Shown: positions 1-19,452, numbered from the stretch's first letter. The stretch: DNA of 64,000 nt from Planctomycetota bacterium (GCA_009691855.1 SIAI01000008.1:62001-126000); one strand, 5' to 3'. The notes: a model not told the origin generated them from the sequence alone. Translations and numbers: made by a program.

Positions 1-543
1 TCGATCGAAGGTCGCGGCACGGTCGTCACCGGGCGCATCGATTTCGGCAAGGTCAAGGCCGGCGACGAGATCGAGATCGTCGGCCTGCGCGACACGCGCA
101 AGTCGGTCGTAACCGGCGTCGAGATGTTCCAGAAGGTGCTCGACCATGGCGAGGCCGGCGACAACGTGGGTTGTCTGCTGCGCGGCCTGAAGAAGGAAGA
201 CGTGGAGCGCGGCATGGTGCTGGCGCAGCCCAAGACAATCACGCCCCACAGCCACTTCGAAGCCGAGGTGTACATCCTCTCCAAGGACGAAGGCGGCCGT
301 CACACGCCGTTCTTCAAGGGCTACCGCCCGCAGTTCTACTTCCGCACCACGGACGTGACCGGCTCGAGCGAGAAGCTCACCGCCATGGACGGGCGCGAGG
401 CGGAGATGTGCATGCCGGGTGACAACATCCGCATGGAAGTGAAGCTCATCACTCCGGTGGCAATGGAGTCCCAGCTGCGCTTCGCCATTCGCGAGGGTGG
501 CCGCACGGTCGGCGCCGGCGTCGTCACGAAGATCATCGCCTAG
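1..543 (+). CDS. tuf: Elongation factor Tu, 3' part (domains 2 and 3)
   Basis: The reading frame is open from the first base, so the gene begins upstream of the window; 180 residues remain of a protein usually near 395. EF-Tu is the GTPase that brings aminoacyl-tRNA to the ribosomal A site. The visible part starts in domain 2 ([10 protein letters not shown]) and runs through domain 3 to the C-terminal [12 protein letters not shown] motif, which forms part of the kirromycin site and looks wild type. The GTPase domain is off the window. The downstream order rpmG-secE-nusG is the common bacterial arrangement after tuf, here without the tRNA-Trp often found there. Confidence 0.97.
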   Translation, partial: SIEGRGTVVTGRIDFGKVKAGDEIEIVGLRDTRKSVVTGVEMFQKVLDHGEAGDNVGCLLRGLKKEDVERGMVLAQPKTITPHSHFEAEVYILSKDEGGRHTPFFKGYRPQFYFRTTDVTGSSEKLTAMDGREAEMCMPGDNIRMEVKLITPVAMESQLRFAIREGGRTVGAGVVTKIIA

Positions 544-594
544 TCCTGCTCGTCCGGCGCAGCGCCCCGCGCTGCGCCGGGCACCGCTGCACCC

Positions 595-753
595 ATGAAG
601 ATCAAGGAACGCTACGTGTATCTGGTGTGCTCCGAGTGCGCCAACCGGAACTACACGACGCACAAGCGGCAGAAGTCGACCAAGAAGCTCGAGAAGAGCA
701 AGTACTGCCGCTTCTGCCGCAAGCACTTGCCGCACAAGGAAAAGAAGCTCTGA
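595..753 (+). CDS. rpmG: 50S ribosomal protein L33 (zinc-binding form)
   Basis: A 52-residue basic protein too short for a typical ORF cutoff. It has two CxxC pairs (CSEC near residue 12 and CRFC near residue 38), so it is the C+ zinc-ribbon form of L33, a small large-subunit protein near the E site. It starts with ATG-AAG-ATC and sits between tuf and secE, the standard location. No strong Shine-Dalgarno sequence is visible before the start. Confidence 0.95.
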   Translation: MKIKERYVYLVCSECANRNYTTHKRQKSTKKLEKSKYCRFCRKHLPHKEKKL

Positions 754-778
754 GGGCGGAGCCCTTAACCGAGGTGCC

Positions 779-1294
779 ATGACCGTGCAAGAGCCGGAGA
801 AAAAGGAGCCCGAGGGCAAGGCAGGCGCGACGCCGGCCGAGTCTGGCGTTTCGGGCGGCCTGTTCGCTCCCTACCGGGAGGACCAGGGGCGTCATGCGCG
901 CATGGCCGCCTTCTGGGCGCTGATCGCGTTCTTGCTCTTCGGCTGCAGCTTCCTGCACAACCTGCTGGTGCAGTGGGAGTCGCTGACGGTGCCCCTGGGC
1001 GGGATCCGCATCCCCGTCGTCGGTGTCGATCTCACGCCGGCCTTCCTGATCTGCTTCCTGATCTTCTGCGCCGGGGCGATCCTGATCCGTAGCTGGCAGC
1101 AGCGCCCGAAGGTCGCGGATCTGCTGATCGACACCGAAGCCGAGCTGAAGAAGGTCACTTGGCCCGGCGGCCAAGAGGTCTGGAACGCATCGATCGTGGT
1201 GATCGTCAGCGTGATCCTGCTGGGAGGCTTCCTGGCGGTCGCGGACATCTTCCTCTTCCGCCTGATGCGCTACGTGATCCTGGGGATCTCCTGA
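779..1294 (+). CDS. secE: Preprotein translocase subunit SecE
   Basis: SecE clamps SecY in the inner-membrane Sec channel. The 171-residue protein has a polar N-terminus of about 40 residues, then hydrophobic segments near residues 41-63, 83-103 and 136-160, so three membrane helices are predicted rather than the single helix of most short SecE proteins. The conserved cytoplasmic amphipathic motif (ELKKVTWP) lies just before the last helix and identifies the family. The stop overlaps the nusG start (TGATG), which supports co-translation with nusG. Confidence 0.93.
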   Translation: MTVQEPEKKEPEGKAGATPAESGVSGGLFAPYREDQGRHARMAAFWALIAFLLFGCSFLHNLLVQWESLTVPLGGIRIPVVGVDLTPAFLICFLIFCAGAILIRSWQQRPKVADLLIDTEAELKKVTWPGGQEVWNASIVVIVSVILLGGFLAVADIFLFRLMRYVILGIS

Positions 1295-1848
1295 TGCCGT
1301 ACAAGTGGTATTTCGTTCGCTGCCAGTCGGGTCGTGAGGACGCGATCCGCAAGCAGCTCGAGACGCGCATCCAGATCAAGGGTCTGCAGGACGTCATCCC
1401 TCAAGTCCTGGTGCCCTTCGAGCGCGTCACCGACCTCAAGGGCGGCAAGCGCAAGGTCGTCTCCAAGAAGCTCTACCCCGGCTACCTGATGGTGCAGGCG
1501 GATTTTGGCGAGGGCACCGACGAGCCGCGCACCATGGAAGCGCGTAGCACGCTGCGCGAGACGCCGGGCTTCGGCGACTTCCTGGGCACGCGCGGCGAGC
1601 CCTCGGCGCTGACCGAGGTACAGGTCACCAGCATCCTCTCGCGCATGTCCGACAGCGAGGAGCGCCCGCAGGTCTCGATCTCCCTGCGCAAGGGCGACAT
1701 GGTCAAGATCAAGTCGGGCGCGTTCGACGGCTTCGACGGCACCGTCGATGAGGTCAACCCCGACAAGGGCACAATCAAGGTGATCGTGACCATCTTCGGC
1801 CGGCCGACGCCGGTCGAACTCGAGTACTGGGAAGTGGAGTCGCTGTAG
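1294..1848 (+). CDS. nusG: Transcription termination/antitermination factor NusG
   Basis: NusG binds the clamp of RNA polymerase through its NGN domain and contacts Rho or ribosomal protein S10 through its KOW domain. The 184-residue protein has the NGN start ([12 protein letters not shown]), the central LYPGYLMVQ motif, and a C-terminal KOW domain ([18 protein letters not shown]). The ATG overlaps the secE stop codon by one base. Length is typical (E. coli has 181). Confidence 0.96.
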   Translation: MPYKWYFVRCQSGREDAIRKQLETRIQIKGLQDVIPQVLVPFERVTDLKGGKRKVVSKKLYPGYLMVQADFGEGTDEPRTMEARSTLRETPGFGDFLGTRGEPSALTEVQVTSILSRMSDSEERPQVSISLRKGDMVKIKSGAFDGFDGTVDEVNPDKGTIKVIVTIFGRPTPVELEYWEVESL

Positions 1849-1903
1849 ACCGCGCGCGACGCGGACCTCAGACCACCACGAACTCCGACTAGAACCGAAC
1901 ACA

Positions 1904-2332
1904 ATGGCGAAGGAAATCACAGCCAAGGTCAAGCTGCAGTGCCCTGCGGGGCAGGCCACTCCGGCGCCGCCCGTTGGCCCGGCACTCGGCGCCCACGGCG
2001 TCAACATCGGCGCGTTCGTCAAGGAGTTCAACGACAAGACGCGCGACCAGATGGGGCTGATCATCCCGGTCGAGATCACGGTCTACAAAGACCGCAGTTT
2101 CGACTTCATCATGAAATCGCCCCCGGCCTCGGTGCTGCTCAAGAAGGCGGCCAAGGTCGAGAAGGGCGGAGGCAACGTGGGTCACGAGGACGCCGTCGGC
2201 AAGGTCACGATGGCGCAAGTGCGCGAGATCGCGCAGCTCAAGTTCAAGGACCTGAACGCCCGCGACATCGAGCACGCCAGCCGCATCATCGCGGGCACCG
2301 CGCGCTCCGCCGGCATCCAGGTGGTCGACTGA
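1904..2332 (+). CDS. rplK: 50S ribosomal protein L11
   Basis: L11 forms the GTPase-associated centre with 23S rRNA and is the site of thiostrepton action. The 142-residue protein shows the N-terminal [20 protein letters not shown] proline-rich switch region and the C-terminal rRNA-binding domain ending [14 protein letters not shown]. It follows nusG after 55 bases; a TAGAAC hexamer at 1890-1895 resembles other -10 boxes in this window, but no -35 box fits. Confidence 0.97.
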   Translation: MAKEITAKVKLQCPAGQATPAPPVGPALGAHGVNIGAFVKEFNDKTRDQMGLIIPVEITVYKDRSFDFIMKSPPASVLLKKAAKVEKGGGNVGHEDAVGKVTMAQVREIAQLKFKDLNARDIEHASRIIAGTARSAGIQVVD

Positions 2333-2340
2333 GGACAGCC

Positions 2341-3027
2341 ATGCGCAAGCGCAGCAAGCGATACGAAGAAGCCAGCAAGCGGATCGACCGCTCCAAGACC
2401 TACCCGCCGCGAGAGGCCCTCGGGCTGCTCAAGGCCTTGCCCGCCCCCAAGTTCGACGAGACCGTCGACGTGGTGGTGCGCCTGGGCATCGACCCCAAGA
2501 AGACCGACCAGCTGGTGCGCGGAGCCGTGTCCCTGCCCAAGGGCCTGGGCAAGGTGGTGCGCGTGGTGGTCTTCGCCGAGGGCGAGCGCGCCGAGTCTGC
2601 GCGCAAGGCCGGGGCCGACGAGGTCGGTTCGGAGGATCTGGCCAAGCGCATCCTCGATGGCTGGACCGACTTCGACATCGTCATCGCCAGCCCCGACATG
2701 ATGAAGCACGTGGGCAAGCTCGGCAAAGTCCTGGGTCCCCAGGGGAAGATGCCGAGCCCGAAGTCCGGCACGGTCACGCCCGACGTCGCCCAAGCGGTGC
2801 AGGAGTTCAAGGCCGGCAAGGTCGAGTTCCGCACCGACGCTGGTGGCAACGTGCACGCTCCAGTCGGCAAGCGTTCGTTCTCGGTCGATGACCTGGAGCA
2901 GAATCTGACCGCGTTTCTCTCCCACCTCACGAGCCTGCGCCCGCCCAGTGTGAAGGGCAACTTCCTGCGCAAGGTCTCGGTCAGCACAACCATGAGCCCG
3001 GGCGCCCTGATCGCCTTCGAAGGCTAG
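2341..3027 (+). CDS. rplA: 50S ribosomal protein L1
   Basis: L1 forms the mobile L1 stalk that guides deacylated tRNA out of the E site and, in other bacteria, represses its own rplKA mRNA. The 228-residue frame has the typical DPKKTDQLVRGAVSLPKG and LGPQGKMPSPKSGTV motifs. The chosen ATG is 8 bases after the rplK stop; the same frame is open further upstream but lacks L1 similarity there. Confidence 0.97.
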   Translation: MRKRSKRYEEASKRIDRSKTYPPREALGLLKALPAPKFDETVDVVVRLGIDPKKTDQLVRGAVSLPKGLGKVVRVVVFAEGERAESARKAGADEVGSEDLAKRILDGWTDFDIVIASPDMMKHVGKLGKVLGPQGKMPSPKSGTVTPDVAQAVQEFKAGKVEFRTDAGGNVHAPVGKRSFSVDDLEQNLTAFLSHLTSLRPPSVKGNFLRKVSVSTTMSPGALIAFEG

Positions 3028-3035
3028 GAGTCGTC

Positions 3036-3581
3036 ATGCCGAACCTGATCAACGAGATCATCGTGCGCCAGCTCTCCGCCGAGTTCGCTCGGGCGGAGGG
3101 CATGGTGATCGTGTCGCTCACCAGTCTGACGGTCGCGCAGACCGAAGGCCTGCGCGACCAGCTGGCCGAGCGCGGCGTGCGTCTGCGCATGGTGCGCAAC
3201 CGCCTGGCGCGACTGGCCCTGGAGCAGAAGGGCCTCAAGCCCTCGGACGAACTCTTCGGCGGCAACATCGCCTGTGCCTGGGGCAGCTCCGAGGACACGA
3301 TCAACGTGGCCAAGGCTGTGACCAAGGCGGCCAAGGCGCTGGACCCGAAGAAGCCCGGGAAGGTCGCCTTCCGCGGCGGCTTCTTCGAGGGCAGCCTGCT
3401 CGACGCCAAGGCCGCCGCGGCTCTGGCCGAGCTGCCCGGAAAGAACGAGCTGCGCGCGCAGATGCTCGGTTTGCTCAGCGGCCCCGCCCGCGCCCTGGCC
3501 ACGCTCATCGCTGGCCCCGGCTCGTCGCTCGCGCGCGTTCTGCAGGCCAAAGCCGACAAGGGCGAGCCTGCCACGACCTGA
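3036..3581 (+). CDS. rplJ: 50S ribosomal protein L10
   Basis: L10 anchors L7/L12 dimers to the ribosomal stalk. The 181-residue protein has the N-terminal globular domain with the VRLRMVRNRLARLAL rRNA-binding segment, followed by the C-terminal helix region that binds L7/L12. It starts 8 bases after rplA, with GGAG upstream of the ATG. Confidence 0.96.
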   Translation: MPNLINEIIVRQLSAEFARAEGMVIVSLTSLTVAQTEGLRDQLAERGVRLRMVRNRLARLALEQKGLKPSDELFGGNIACAWGSSEDTINVAKAVTKAAKALDPKKPGKVAFRGGFFEGSLLDAKAAAALAELPGKNELRAQMLGLLSGPARALATLIAGPGSSLARVLQAKADKGEPATT

Positions 3582-3590
3582 TTCCTCTCA

Positions 3591-3612
3591 ACCGGGGCGC
3601 TGGCGCTCCGGT
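3591..3612 (+). promoter_or_regulatory. Hairpin in the rplJ-rplL gap
   Basis: ACCGGGGCGC and GCGCTCCGGT face each other with two bases between them and pair throughout if one G-U is allowed, which leaves a realistic stem of 8-9 bp. No T-run follows directly. A structure here could act as an mRNA processing or stability element that sets the extra dose of L7/L12; that role is inference. Confidence 0.45.
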
Positions 3613-3658
3613 CCGATCCAACCCTCATCCGTTTTGTTAGAAGGCAAGAAAGGACCCC

Positions 3659-4057
<399 letters not shown>

Positions 4058-4139
4058 TAGGGCTCGTCCCTTTGTGCACCCCGGACTCGATGCGGGGTCT
4101 CGAGCTCGGCTCGGGGCACCGCCGGAGCCATGGAAGGCG

Positions 4140-4163
4140 GGCGTTCCTCTCGCGGGGAGCGCC
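4140..4163 (+). promoter_or_regulatory. Hairpin in the rplL-rpoB gap (possible attenuator or processing site)
   Basis: GGCGTTCC (4140-4147) pairs with GGAGCGCC (4156-4163), with one G-U pair and an 8-base loop. A smaller stem lies at 4077-4097 (ACCCCG/CGGGGT). The rplL-rpoB gap of E. coli carries an attenuator and an RNase III site, so this 268-base gap may have a similar job. The role is inferred from position only. Confidence 0.4.
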
Positions 4164-4325
4164 TCGTCGTCCGCATGCGCTCCGTGGTGAGTCCACGCCT
4201 TCGCTCGACTTCGTTTCCGGACGGCATGGCGCGCCAGCCCACGGCTCCGCGCCCGAGAGTTCCTCACCGTCCGAGCTCCGCTCCGAGTTCCGCAGCCCCC
4301 TCGTCCCGATCCTTGCTAGACGCCG

Positions 4326-8033
<3,708 letters not shown>

Positions 8034-8048
8034 CCTGGAGGCTCACCG

Positions 8049-12437
<4,389 letters not shown>

Positions 12438-12447
12438 CCGCCACTCC

Positions 12448-12480
12448 CGGGAAGGGCCGGCTTGACGGCCGGCCTTCCCG
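12448..12480 (+). terminator. Hairpin after rpoC, possible terminator
   Basis: CGGGAAGGGCCGGC pairs with GCCGGCCTTCCCG, with one bulged G and a 6-base loop, so the stem is very stable. The nearest T-run (TTTTT) is about 18 bases further on, so it is not a textbook intrinsic terminator. The -35 box proposed for rpsL lies in the loop. Confidence 0.55.
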
Positions 12481-12489
12481 GCATAGAAT
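12462..12489 (+). promoter_or_regulatory. Promoter for rpsL-rpsG
   Basis: TTGACG at 12462-12467, a 16-bp spacer and TAGAAT at 12484-12489 match a housekeeping sigma promoter. Transcription would start near 12496, about 16 bases before the rpsL ATG, and that short leader has no Shine-Dalgarno sequence. The -35 box lies in the loop of the hairpin after rpoC. Confidence 0.6.
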
Positions 12490-12511
12490 CCTGGCCCCTT
12501 TTTCCATACCG

Positions 12512-12886
<375 letters not shown>

Positions 12887-12895
12887 GGGACCGAC

Positions 12896-13372
12896 ATGCC
12901 CCGCAACTACACGTCCACGGCTCCGCTGCTGCTGCCGGACCCGAAGTTCAAGTCGCTGTTGGCGACGAAGATCATCGACAAGCTGATGCAGGATGGGAAG
13001 AAGACCATCGCGCAGAAGCTCTTCTACGAGGCCCTCGACATGGCCTCGAAGAAGCTGCCCGACGTCCTCGACCAGAGCGAGATCTTCACCAAGGCCATCG
13101 AGAACGTGAAGCCCGCGGTCGAGGTGCGCTCCAAGCGCGTCGGCGGCGCCAACTATCAGGTTCCGCGCGAGGTCAAGAAGGCGCGCCAGCAGTCGCTGGC
13201 CATCCGCTGGCTGGTCGACAACGCGCGCAAGAAGAAGGGCAAGCGCATGGCGATCCGCCTGTCCGAGGAATTCGTGGACGCCTTCAACGGCACCGGCGCT
13301 TCGGTGGCCTGGAAGGAACAGGTCCACAAGATGGCCGAGGCCAACAAGGCCTACGCGCACTACGCCAGATAG
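12896..13372 (+). CDS. rpsG: 30S ribosomal protein S7
   Basis: S7 starts assembly of the 30S head and lines the E site. The 158-residue protein has the typical KIIDKLMQDGKKTIAQKL and SKRVGGANYQVPREV motifs. It begins 9 bases after rpsL. In most bacteria fusA and tuf follow directly; here two terminator-like hairpins and unrelated genes follow. Confidence 0.97.
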   Translation: MPRNYTSTAPLLLPDPKFKSLLATKIIDKLMQDGKKTIAQKLFYEALDMASKKLPDVLDQSEIFTKAIENVKPAVEVRSKRVGGANYQVPREVKKARQQSLAIRWLVDNARKKKGKRMAIRLSEEFVDAFNGTGASVAWKEQVHKMAEANKAYAHYAR

Positions 13373-13407
13373 GCCTGGCGGGCCCTGTGCCCGTCGCCCG
13401 GTTTCCT

Positions 13408-13483
13408 CGCGGCCCGCCTCCGGCGGGCCGCGTCGTTTGCGGAGCTCGCCGCTCTGCCAGGCCGAGCGCGGCGCCTTTTTTTT
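13408..13483 (+). terminator. Double terminator after rpsG
   Basis: The first stem is a perfect 11-bp repeat, CGCGGCCCGCC (13408-13418) against GGCGGGCCGCG (13422-13432). The second pairs GCCGCTC (13448-13454) with GAGCGCGGC (13464-13472) with a 2-base bulge and is followed by eight T residues at 13476-13483. The second is a good intrinsic terminator and ends the rpsL-rpsG transcript. Confidence 0.75.
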
Positions 13484-13603
13484 CGGAGCCTTGTTCCTCT
13501 CCTCGTGGACGGAATAGGCTCGATCTCGCGCGCGATGGGCGGCGCTTCGGTGGAGCATGAAGCCTCGGGTGCGCGTCAAGATGGGCATAGGAGTTTGCTA
13601 CCC

Positions 13604-14788
13604 ATGAAGAACCTTGCGTCCGCCCTCGTCGTGGCCCTGGCCGCGTTCACCTTGTCCGCCGACCCGCTCGCCCAGTCGGTCCGCCGCTATTCGAAGCCCC
13701 TGAGCTCCGTCTCCGTGGACCTCGCCACGGGCACGGTCACCCACGGGGCCCCGCCGAGCGCGCGCAGCGCAGGCACGATCGTCGACTTCGCCAACAACGA
13801 CCTCGGCGGCTTCGTCGGCCTCGACTCCGGCAACGGCTTCTGCGAGTGGTTCGACGCGGGCGTGAAGGGCTTCGCGGGCAATCAGAGCGACCTGATGAGC
13901 GAGATCACCTTCGCCTACTGCACGTCGAAGCTCGACACGAGCGCCGGCGGGCCGGGAGGCTCGGTGAAGCTGGGCTTCTACGAGGGCTACCAGGTGGGCG
14001 GCGGGGCGGCGACGACCGCGGCGGCGGTATTCACGCTGACGGGCCTGCCCGCGAACACCGCGAGCTCGAGCTTCCTCGGCAGCTTCAACTGCTACTTCGC
14101 CTCCGTGACCTTCGGCGCGCTCGTGGCCTTCGCCGACGGTCCGATCGGCTACTCGTGGAAGTTCATCGACGTCGGCACCGACGGGATCCTCGCCGGAACC
14201 TGGCCGTTCCTGGCGTGTGTCGGGAGCTGCTCGGGCGCCACCGGAACGCTGCCGGACCGCCAGGGGATGGTCGATGCGATCGACAAGTACTGCCCACCGG
14301 GAGTGCTGCACTCGACCTTCACGTTCGGCACGACGAGCGGCAGCTTCACATCCATCTCGATGGACATCCACGAGGCCGCCGATCTCGCCGCGACGAGCGC
14401 GAGCTACAACGCGGCGACGACGCCCAATCCGGACACGCTGACTGCGAGCGCGCCGGTCGTCGGCGAGCCGTGGACCGCGACCCTCACCCGCGGCCATCGC
14501 AGCTTGCCCGGGGCCATGTTCGTCAGCGTGCGCGCGAACCGCTTGCCGCTTGCGAACGGGGTCCAGGGGCCGGCACCCCTGCCGCTCGGGGCGGGCGGAC
14601 GCATCCTGATCTCCGGGCCGCAGCTCGGAATCCTGTCTGGAGTACACAACGGGATCCGCGGCACGGTGAGCACGACCCTGCCGGCCTCCTTCGAGCTCCT
14701 GGGCCTGCACTTCGCCGTCCAGGCCACGGTCTCCGCCGGGGACGCGAAGGTCAGCTCGGCCGTCGAAGGTACGGTCGGCACGTTCTGA
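13604..14788 (+). CDS. Secreted protein of unknown function
   Basis: I recognise no catalytic domain. The 394-residue protein starts with a signal peptide (Lys-3 positive start, hydrophobic core to about residue 19, cleavage likely after the PLAQ segment). The mature part is rich in Gly, Ala, Ser and Thr, has a few Cys residues and reads like a beta-rich extracellular protein. The ATG at 13604 follows ATAGGAG and a stop-free upstream stretch that lacks a signal-peptide character, so this start is preferred to the GTG at 13505. The style resembles secreted proteins of some planctomycetes (from memory, not checked). It interrupts the usual rpsG-fusA linkage. Confidence 0.75.
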   Translation: MKNLASALVVALAAFTLSADPLAQSVRRYSKPLSSVSVDLATGTVTHGAPPSARSAGTIVDFANNDLGGFVGLDSGNGFCEWFDAGVKGFAGNQSDLMSEITFAYCTSKLDTSAGGPGGSVKLGFYEGYQVGGGAATTAAAVFTLTGLPANTASSSFLGSFNCYFASVTFGALVAFADGPIGYSWKFIDVGTDGILAGTWPFLACVGSCSGATGTLPDRQGMVDAIDKYCPPGVLHSTFTFGTTSGSFTSISMDIHEAADLAATSASYNAATTPNPDTLTASAPVVGEPWTATLTRGHRSLPGAMFVSVRANRLPLANGVQGPAPLPLGAGGRILISGPQLGILSGVHNGIRGTVSTTLPASFELLGLHFAVQATVSAGDAKVSSAVEGTVGTF

Positions 14789-14819
14789 GTTCGCGTCGCT
14801 CTCGACTAGGCTGCGCTGC

Positions 14820-15278
14820 GTGGAGATCCTGATCCTGCGCGATCCGCGCGAAGCCGTGGCCAAGTGCTCGCTCACGCCGCTGCGCGGCCTCGCCGGCGTG
14901 CGCTTCGTCGAGTACCGCCCCGAGCGCCGCGTGGCCGCGGGCGAGCGCGTGCTGCTGCACCCCGAGGGCGAGCTGCTCTCGCCCGCCGACCGCGGGCGCG
15001 ACCTGTTGCTGATCGACTGTGCCTGGCGCCGCGTGCGGAGCCTCTTGCGCACGGTAGACGGCACGCTCCACGCGCGGCGCCTGCCGGCCTTCGCCAGCGC
15101 CTATCCGCGGCGCAGCAAGACCTTCCGCGACCCGGAGCTGGGGCTCGCCTCGGTCGAGGCGCTGTACGCGGCTTCGGTCTTGCTGGGCGCGCCGCGCCCC
15201 GAGCTGCTCGACGCCTACCGTTGGCGTGAGGCCTTCCTGGCCGCGAATCCTGAACTCGCCGCGGCGGTCGCGCGCTGA
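14820..15278 (+). CDS. Tsr3-like (DUF367-type) putative rRNA aminocarboxypropyl transferase
   Basis: The 152-residue protein starts at GTG and lacks a signal peptide. It carries features of the Tsr3 family, which in eukaryotes and archaea transfers an aminocarboxypropyl group from SAM to small-subunit rRNA: LSPAD, then LLLIDCAWRRV (compare the family's DCSW motif), then RRLPAFASAYPRRSK (compare the R-x-LP-x-L-x-AANP motif), then SVEALYAASVLLG, and a C-terminal W-x-x-x-FLAANPEL helix. The N-terminal DP-x-x-x-x-x-KCS may match the family's start. Neighbours are ribosomal genes and an EF-G, which fits rRNA modification. Function is inferred from motif order only. Confidence 0.6.
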   Translation: MEILILRDPREAVAKCSLTPLRGLAGVRFVEYRPERRVAAGERVLLHPEGELLSPADRGRDLLLIDCAWRRVRSLLRTVDGTLHARRLPAFASAYPRRSKTFRDPELGLASVEALYAASVLLGAPRPELLDAYRWREAFLAANPELAAAVAR

Positions 15279-15341
15279 GCGGCGGGCGCGAAGCCTCCTC
15301 CGCACTCGCGAGCGGCGGCGGCATTCCTTAGTTAAGGCGCC

Positions 15342-17426
<2,085 letters not shown>

Positions 17427-17479
17427 GGGAAGGACTCGGGCGCTCTCCCGGGCTCGAGTGGTACGGGCGCCAGGCAGCT

Positions 17480-19130
17480 CAACGCGACCTCGGGCCGCGC
17501 GGGGGGGGGACGAGAGCGGGGTCGTGTAGGGCTCGAAGACCGGGCTGTGTCCTGGTCGGAAACGTAGAAGACGCGCTCCGAGGCCGTGTCGAAGCCGAAG
17601 GGGATGCCGATGCGTCCGTGGATGGTGGTGTGATGGCGAGCCGCGGCTCGCTGCCGTCGATGCGGCGCGCGCAGCGCGGAGAACACGAACTCCTCGATGT
17701 AGGCGGCGTAGCGGCCGTCTGGGCTGAGCACGAAGCTCGCCGTCGTGCTGCCGGCGCGGTAGGCGGCGCTGAGCACGAGCGCGGGCGCGTTACCGTCGAG
17801 CCGCGCCGCATGGAGCTCGTGCGGCGAAAGACTGCCGAAGACGATCGCGGGCGAGTCGGAGCCGATGGGGGGGAGAACTGCCCGTCGTCGATCGAGGCGA
17901 TCCCGAAGGGGCTCAGGCGCACGGGCGCGGCGCTGCCATCCGCCGGCACGGAATAGAGCCGGGTCGGGCCGAACCGTTCCAGCGTGAAGGCCACGCGCGT
18001 CCCGTCGGGCGTGAGGAGCCAGTCCAGCACGTCCTCGTTCGCCGGCAGCGGATCGTTGAGTCGGACGGCCGGCGCCGAGCCGTCGCTCGGGGCCGAGTAG
18101 AGCTCGACCGTGTCGGCGCTGTCCTGGGTGGCGAGGTACAGCACACGCGCGCCGTCGGCGCCGAAGCAGGGGAGAGATGCGCGCGCGATCACGCCCGCGA
18201 GTGCGCCGTTCAGCTTCACCGCGGCCGTCGAGCGGCACGCCGTACAGCTCCTGCAGGCCGTTCCGCTCCTGGTCGGCGAGGTTGGCCACGCGCCGGCCGT
18301 CCGCACTGGCGAAGGCGCGCTCCACGTCGCCGCTGCACCAGGTTGCCGCTGAGCTTGCGCGCCGGTGTGCTGCCGTCGAACGGCACGCCGAACAACTCGA
18401 CCAAGCCGCCGCGCTCGTGGTCGGAGAGATGCAGCACTCGCTTCCCGGCGAGGCACAAGCTGTCGATGCTCTCGCTGGCGGCGAGCGGGGGGGAGAGCTC
18501 GATCGCCGGGCCGCCCTCGAGCGTTGCGGAGAGCAGGCGCCGTGAGGTGCTGTTCCAGTCGAGGAAGAGGACGCGCGACGAGTCGGGCGCGATCACGGCC
18601 GTGCCCCGCTCGCTCGAGGCCGGCCCGCCGCCGAGCAGCTTCGGCGCGGCCTCCTTCGTCAGCGCCGCCGCATAGAGCCCGATGCGCGAGCCACTCTCGC
18701 TCTCGAATACGGGGTGCAGGCAGTCAGGGCCGAGCTGGCGGCGCAGGATCGGCTCGTCGGCCGGGCGCAGACCCGAGACGCGCACCGGCCCGCTCCGCCC
18801 GCTCGAAGCTGCGGAGCGCTGCGATCGAGCATCACCACGGAGAGCCCGTTGTTCGCGAACGAGTCCTGGAGCACCGAGACCACCGCCGCGGGGCTGTCCG
18901 GCGTGAAAGCAATCTCCTGGACGCCGACGTCGAAAGCCCCCCGGTGCGACCGGCGGGGACGAGCCGTCGAGCGCCGCGCGCCAGAGCTTCTGCTCTGCGT
19001 AGAGTAGGCACCAGGTGCCGTCGGGGCTGAGGGCGTAGGCGCCGACCGTGCTAGGGAAGTTGGACAGCCACTGGGCGTGAGCGGGGGATTGAGCCTGCGG
19101 GCGGGCAGGCCTCCGGCGATCGGGTGTTCT
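17480..19130 (-). pseudogene. Decayed TolB/PD40-type beta-propeller gene
   Basis: Read on the minus strand, fragments of one protein appear in order in different frames: SPDGTWCLLYAEQKLWRAAL near 19030, VQEIAFTPDSPAAVVSVL near 18900, IAPDSSRVLFLDWNS near 18580, FASADGRRVANLADQERNG near 18300, FGADGARVLYLATQDSADT near 18150, LTPDGTRVAFTLERFG near 18000, LSPDGRYAAYIEEFVF near 17700. Each has the PDG-x-x-(V/A) repeat of PD40 propeller blades, with DGS-x-P linkers between them. At least five frame changes are needed to join them, and a run of G near 17501 lies at one. Neighbouring genes are intact, so real decay is likelier than bad sequence. Confidence 0.7.
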
Positions 19131-19261
19131 GGACGGCTAGGACCCCAAGAAGGCAACGAGGCAAGTGGACATCGCAAGGAACTCCCTCCATCTGGATCCA
19201 GCACTACCGCTCAGACCGCACCAGTCCAGCAGGCCGTTGAGAAAGCCCCTGCTGTGGCTTC

Positions 19262-19356
19262 GCGCGCTTCGCCGACGCGTCGTCACGCCGTGCTCAGCGG
19301 CTAGGAGGCCGCCTCCGCCGTCGCTCCGTCGCGTTCCTAGCCCTGGCGAAGCGCGC
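19262..19356. repeat. Nested inverted repeat upstream of the S10 operon
   Basis: GCGCGCTTCGCC (19262-19273) is matched by its exact complement GGCGAAGCGCGC (19345-19356). Inside lie GGCTAGGA (19299-19306) and its complement TCCTAGCC (19335-19342). The two arms could form one long RNA structure or be ends of a small mobile-element remnant. The 419 bases between the pseudogene and rpsJ hold no gene I can support. Confidence 0.5.
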
Positions 19357-19452
19357 CTTGCCTTGCTACGAGACTTCCTCACTGGCCTGCAAGCCGTGGG
19401 CGCCACGACGGGGCCGGGGCGAGGGAGATCGCGCGTTGTTGGGCCCCGACCA

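Noticed and set aside
13505-13603. GTG at 13505 as the start of the secreted protein
   Set aside because: The ATG at 13604 gives a normal signal peptide and has a ribosome site; the upstream start would bury it.
19137-19406. A minus-strand 89-codon frame that could be a transposase remnant
   Set aside because: No DDE or HUH motif or terminal target duplication is visible; the region is better described as non-coding with inverted repeats.
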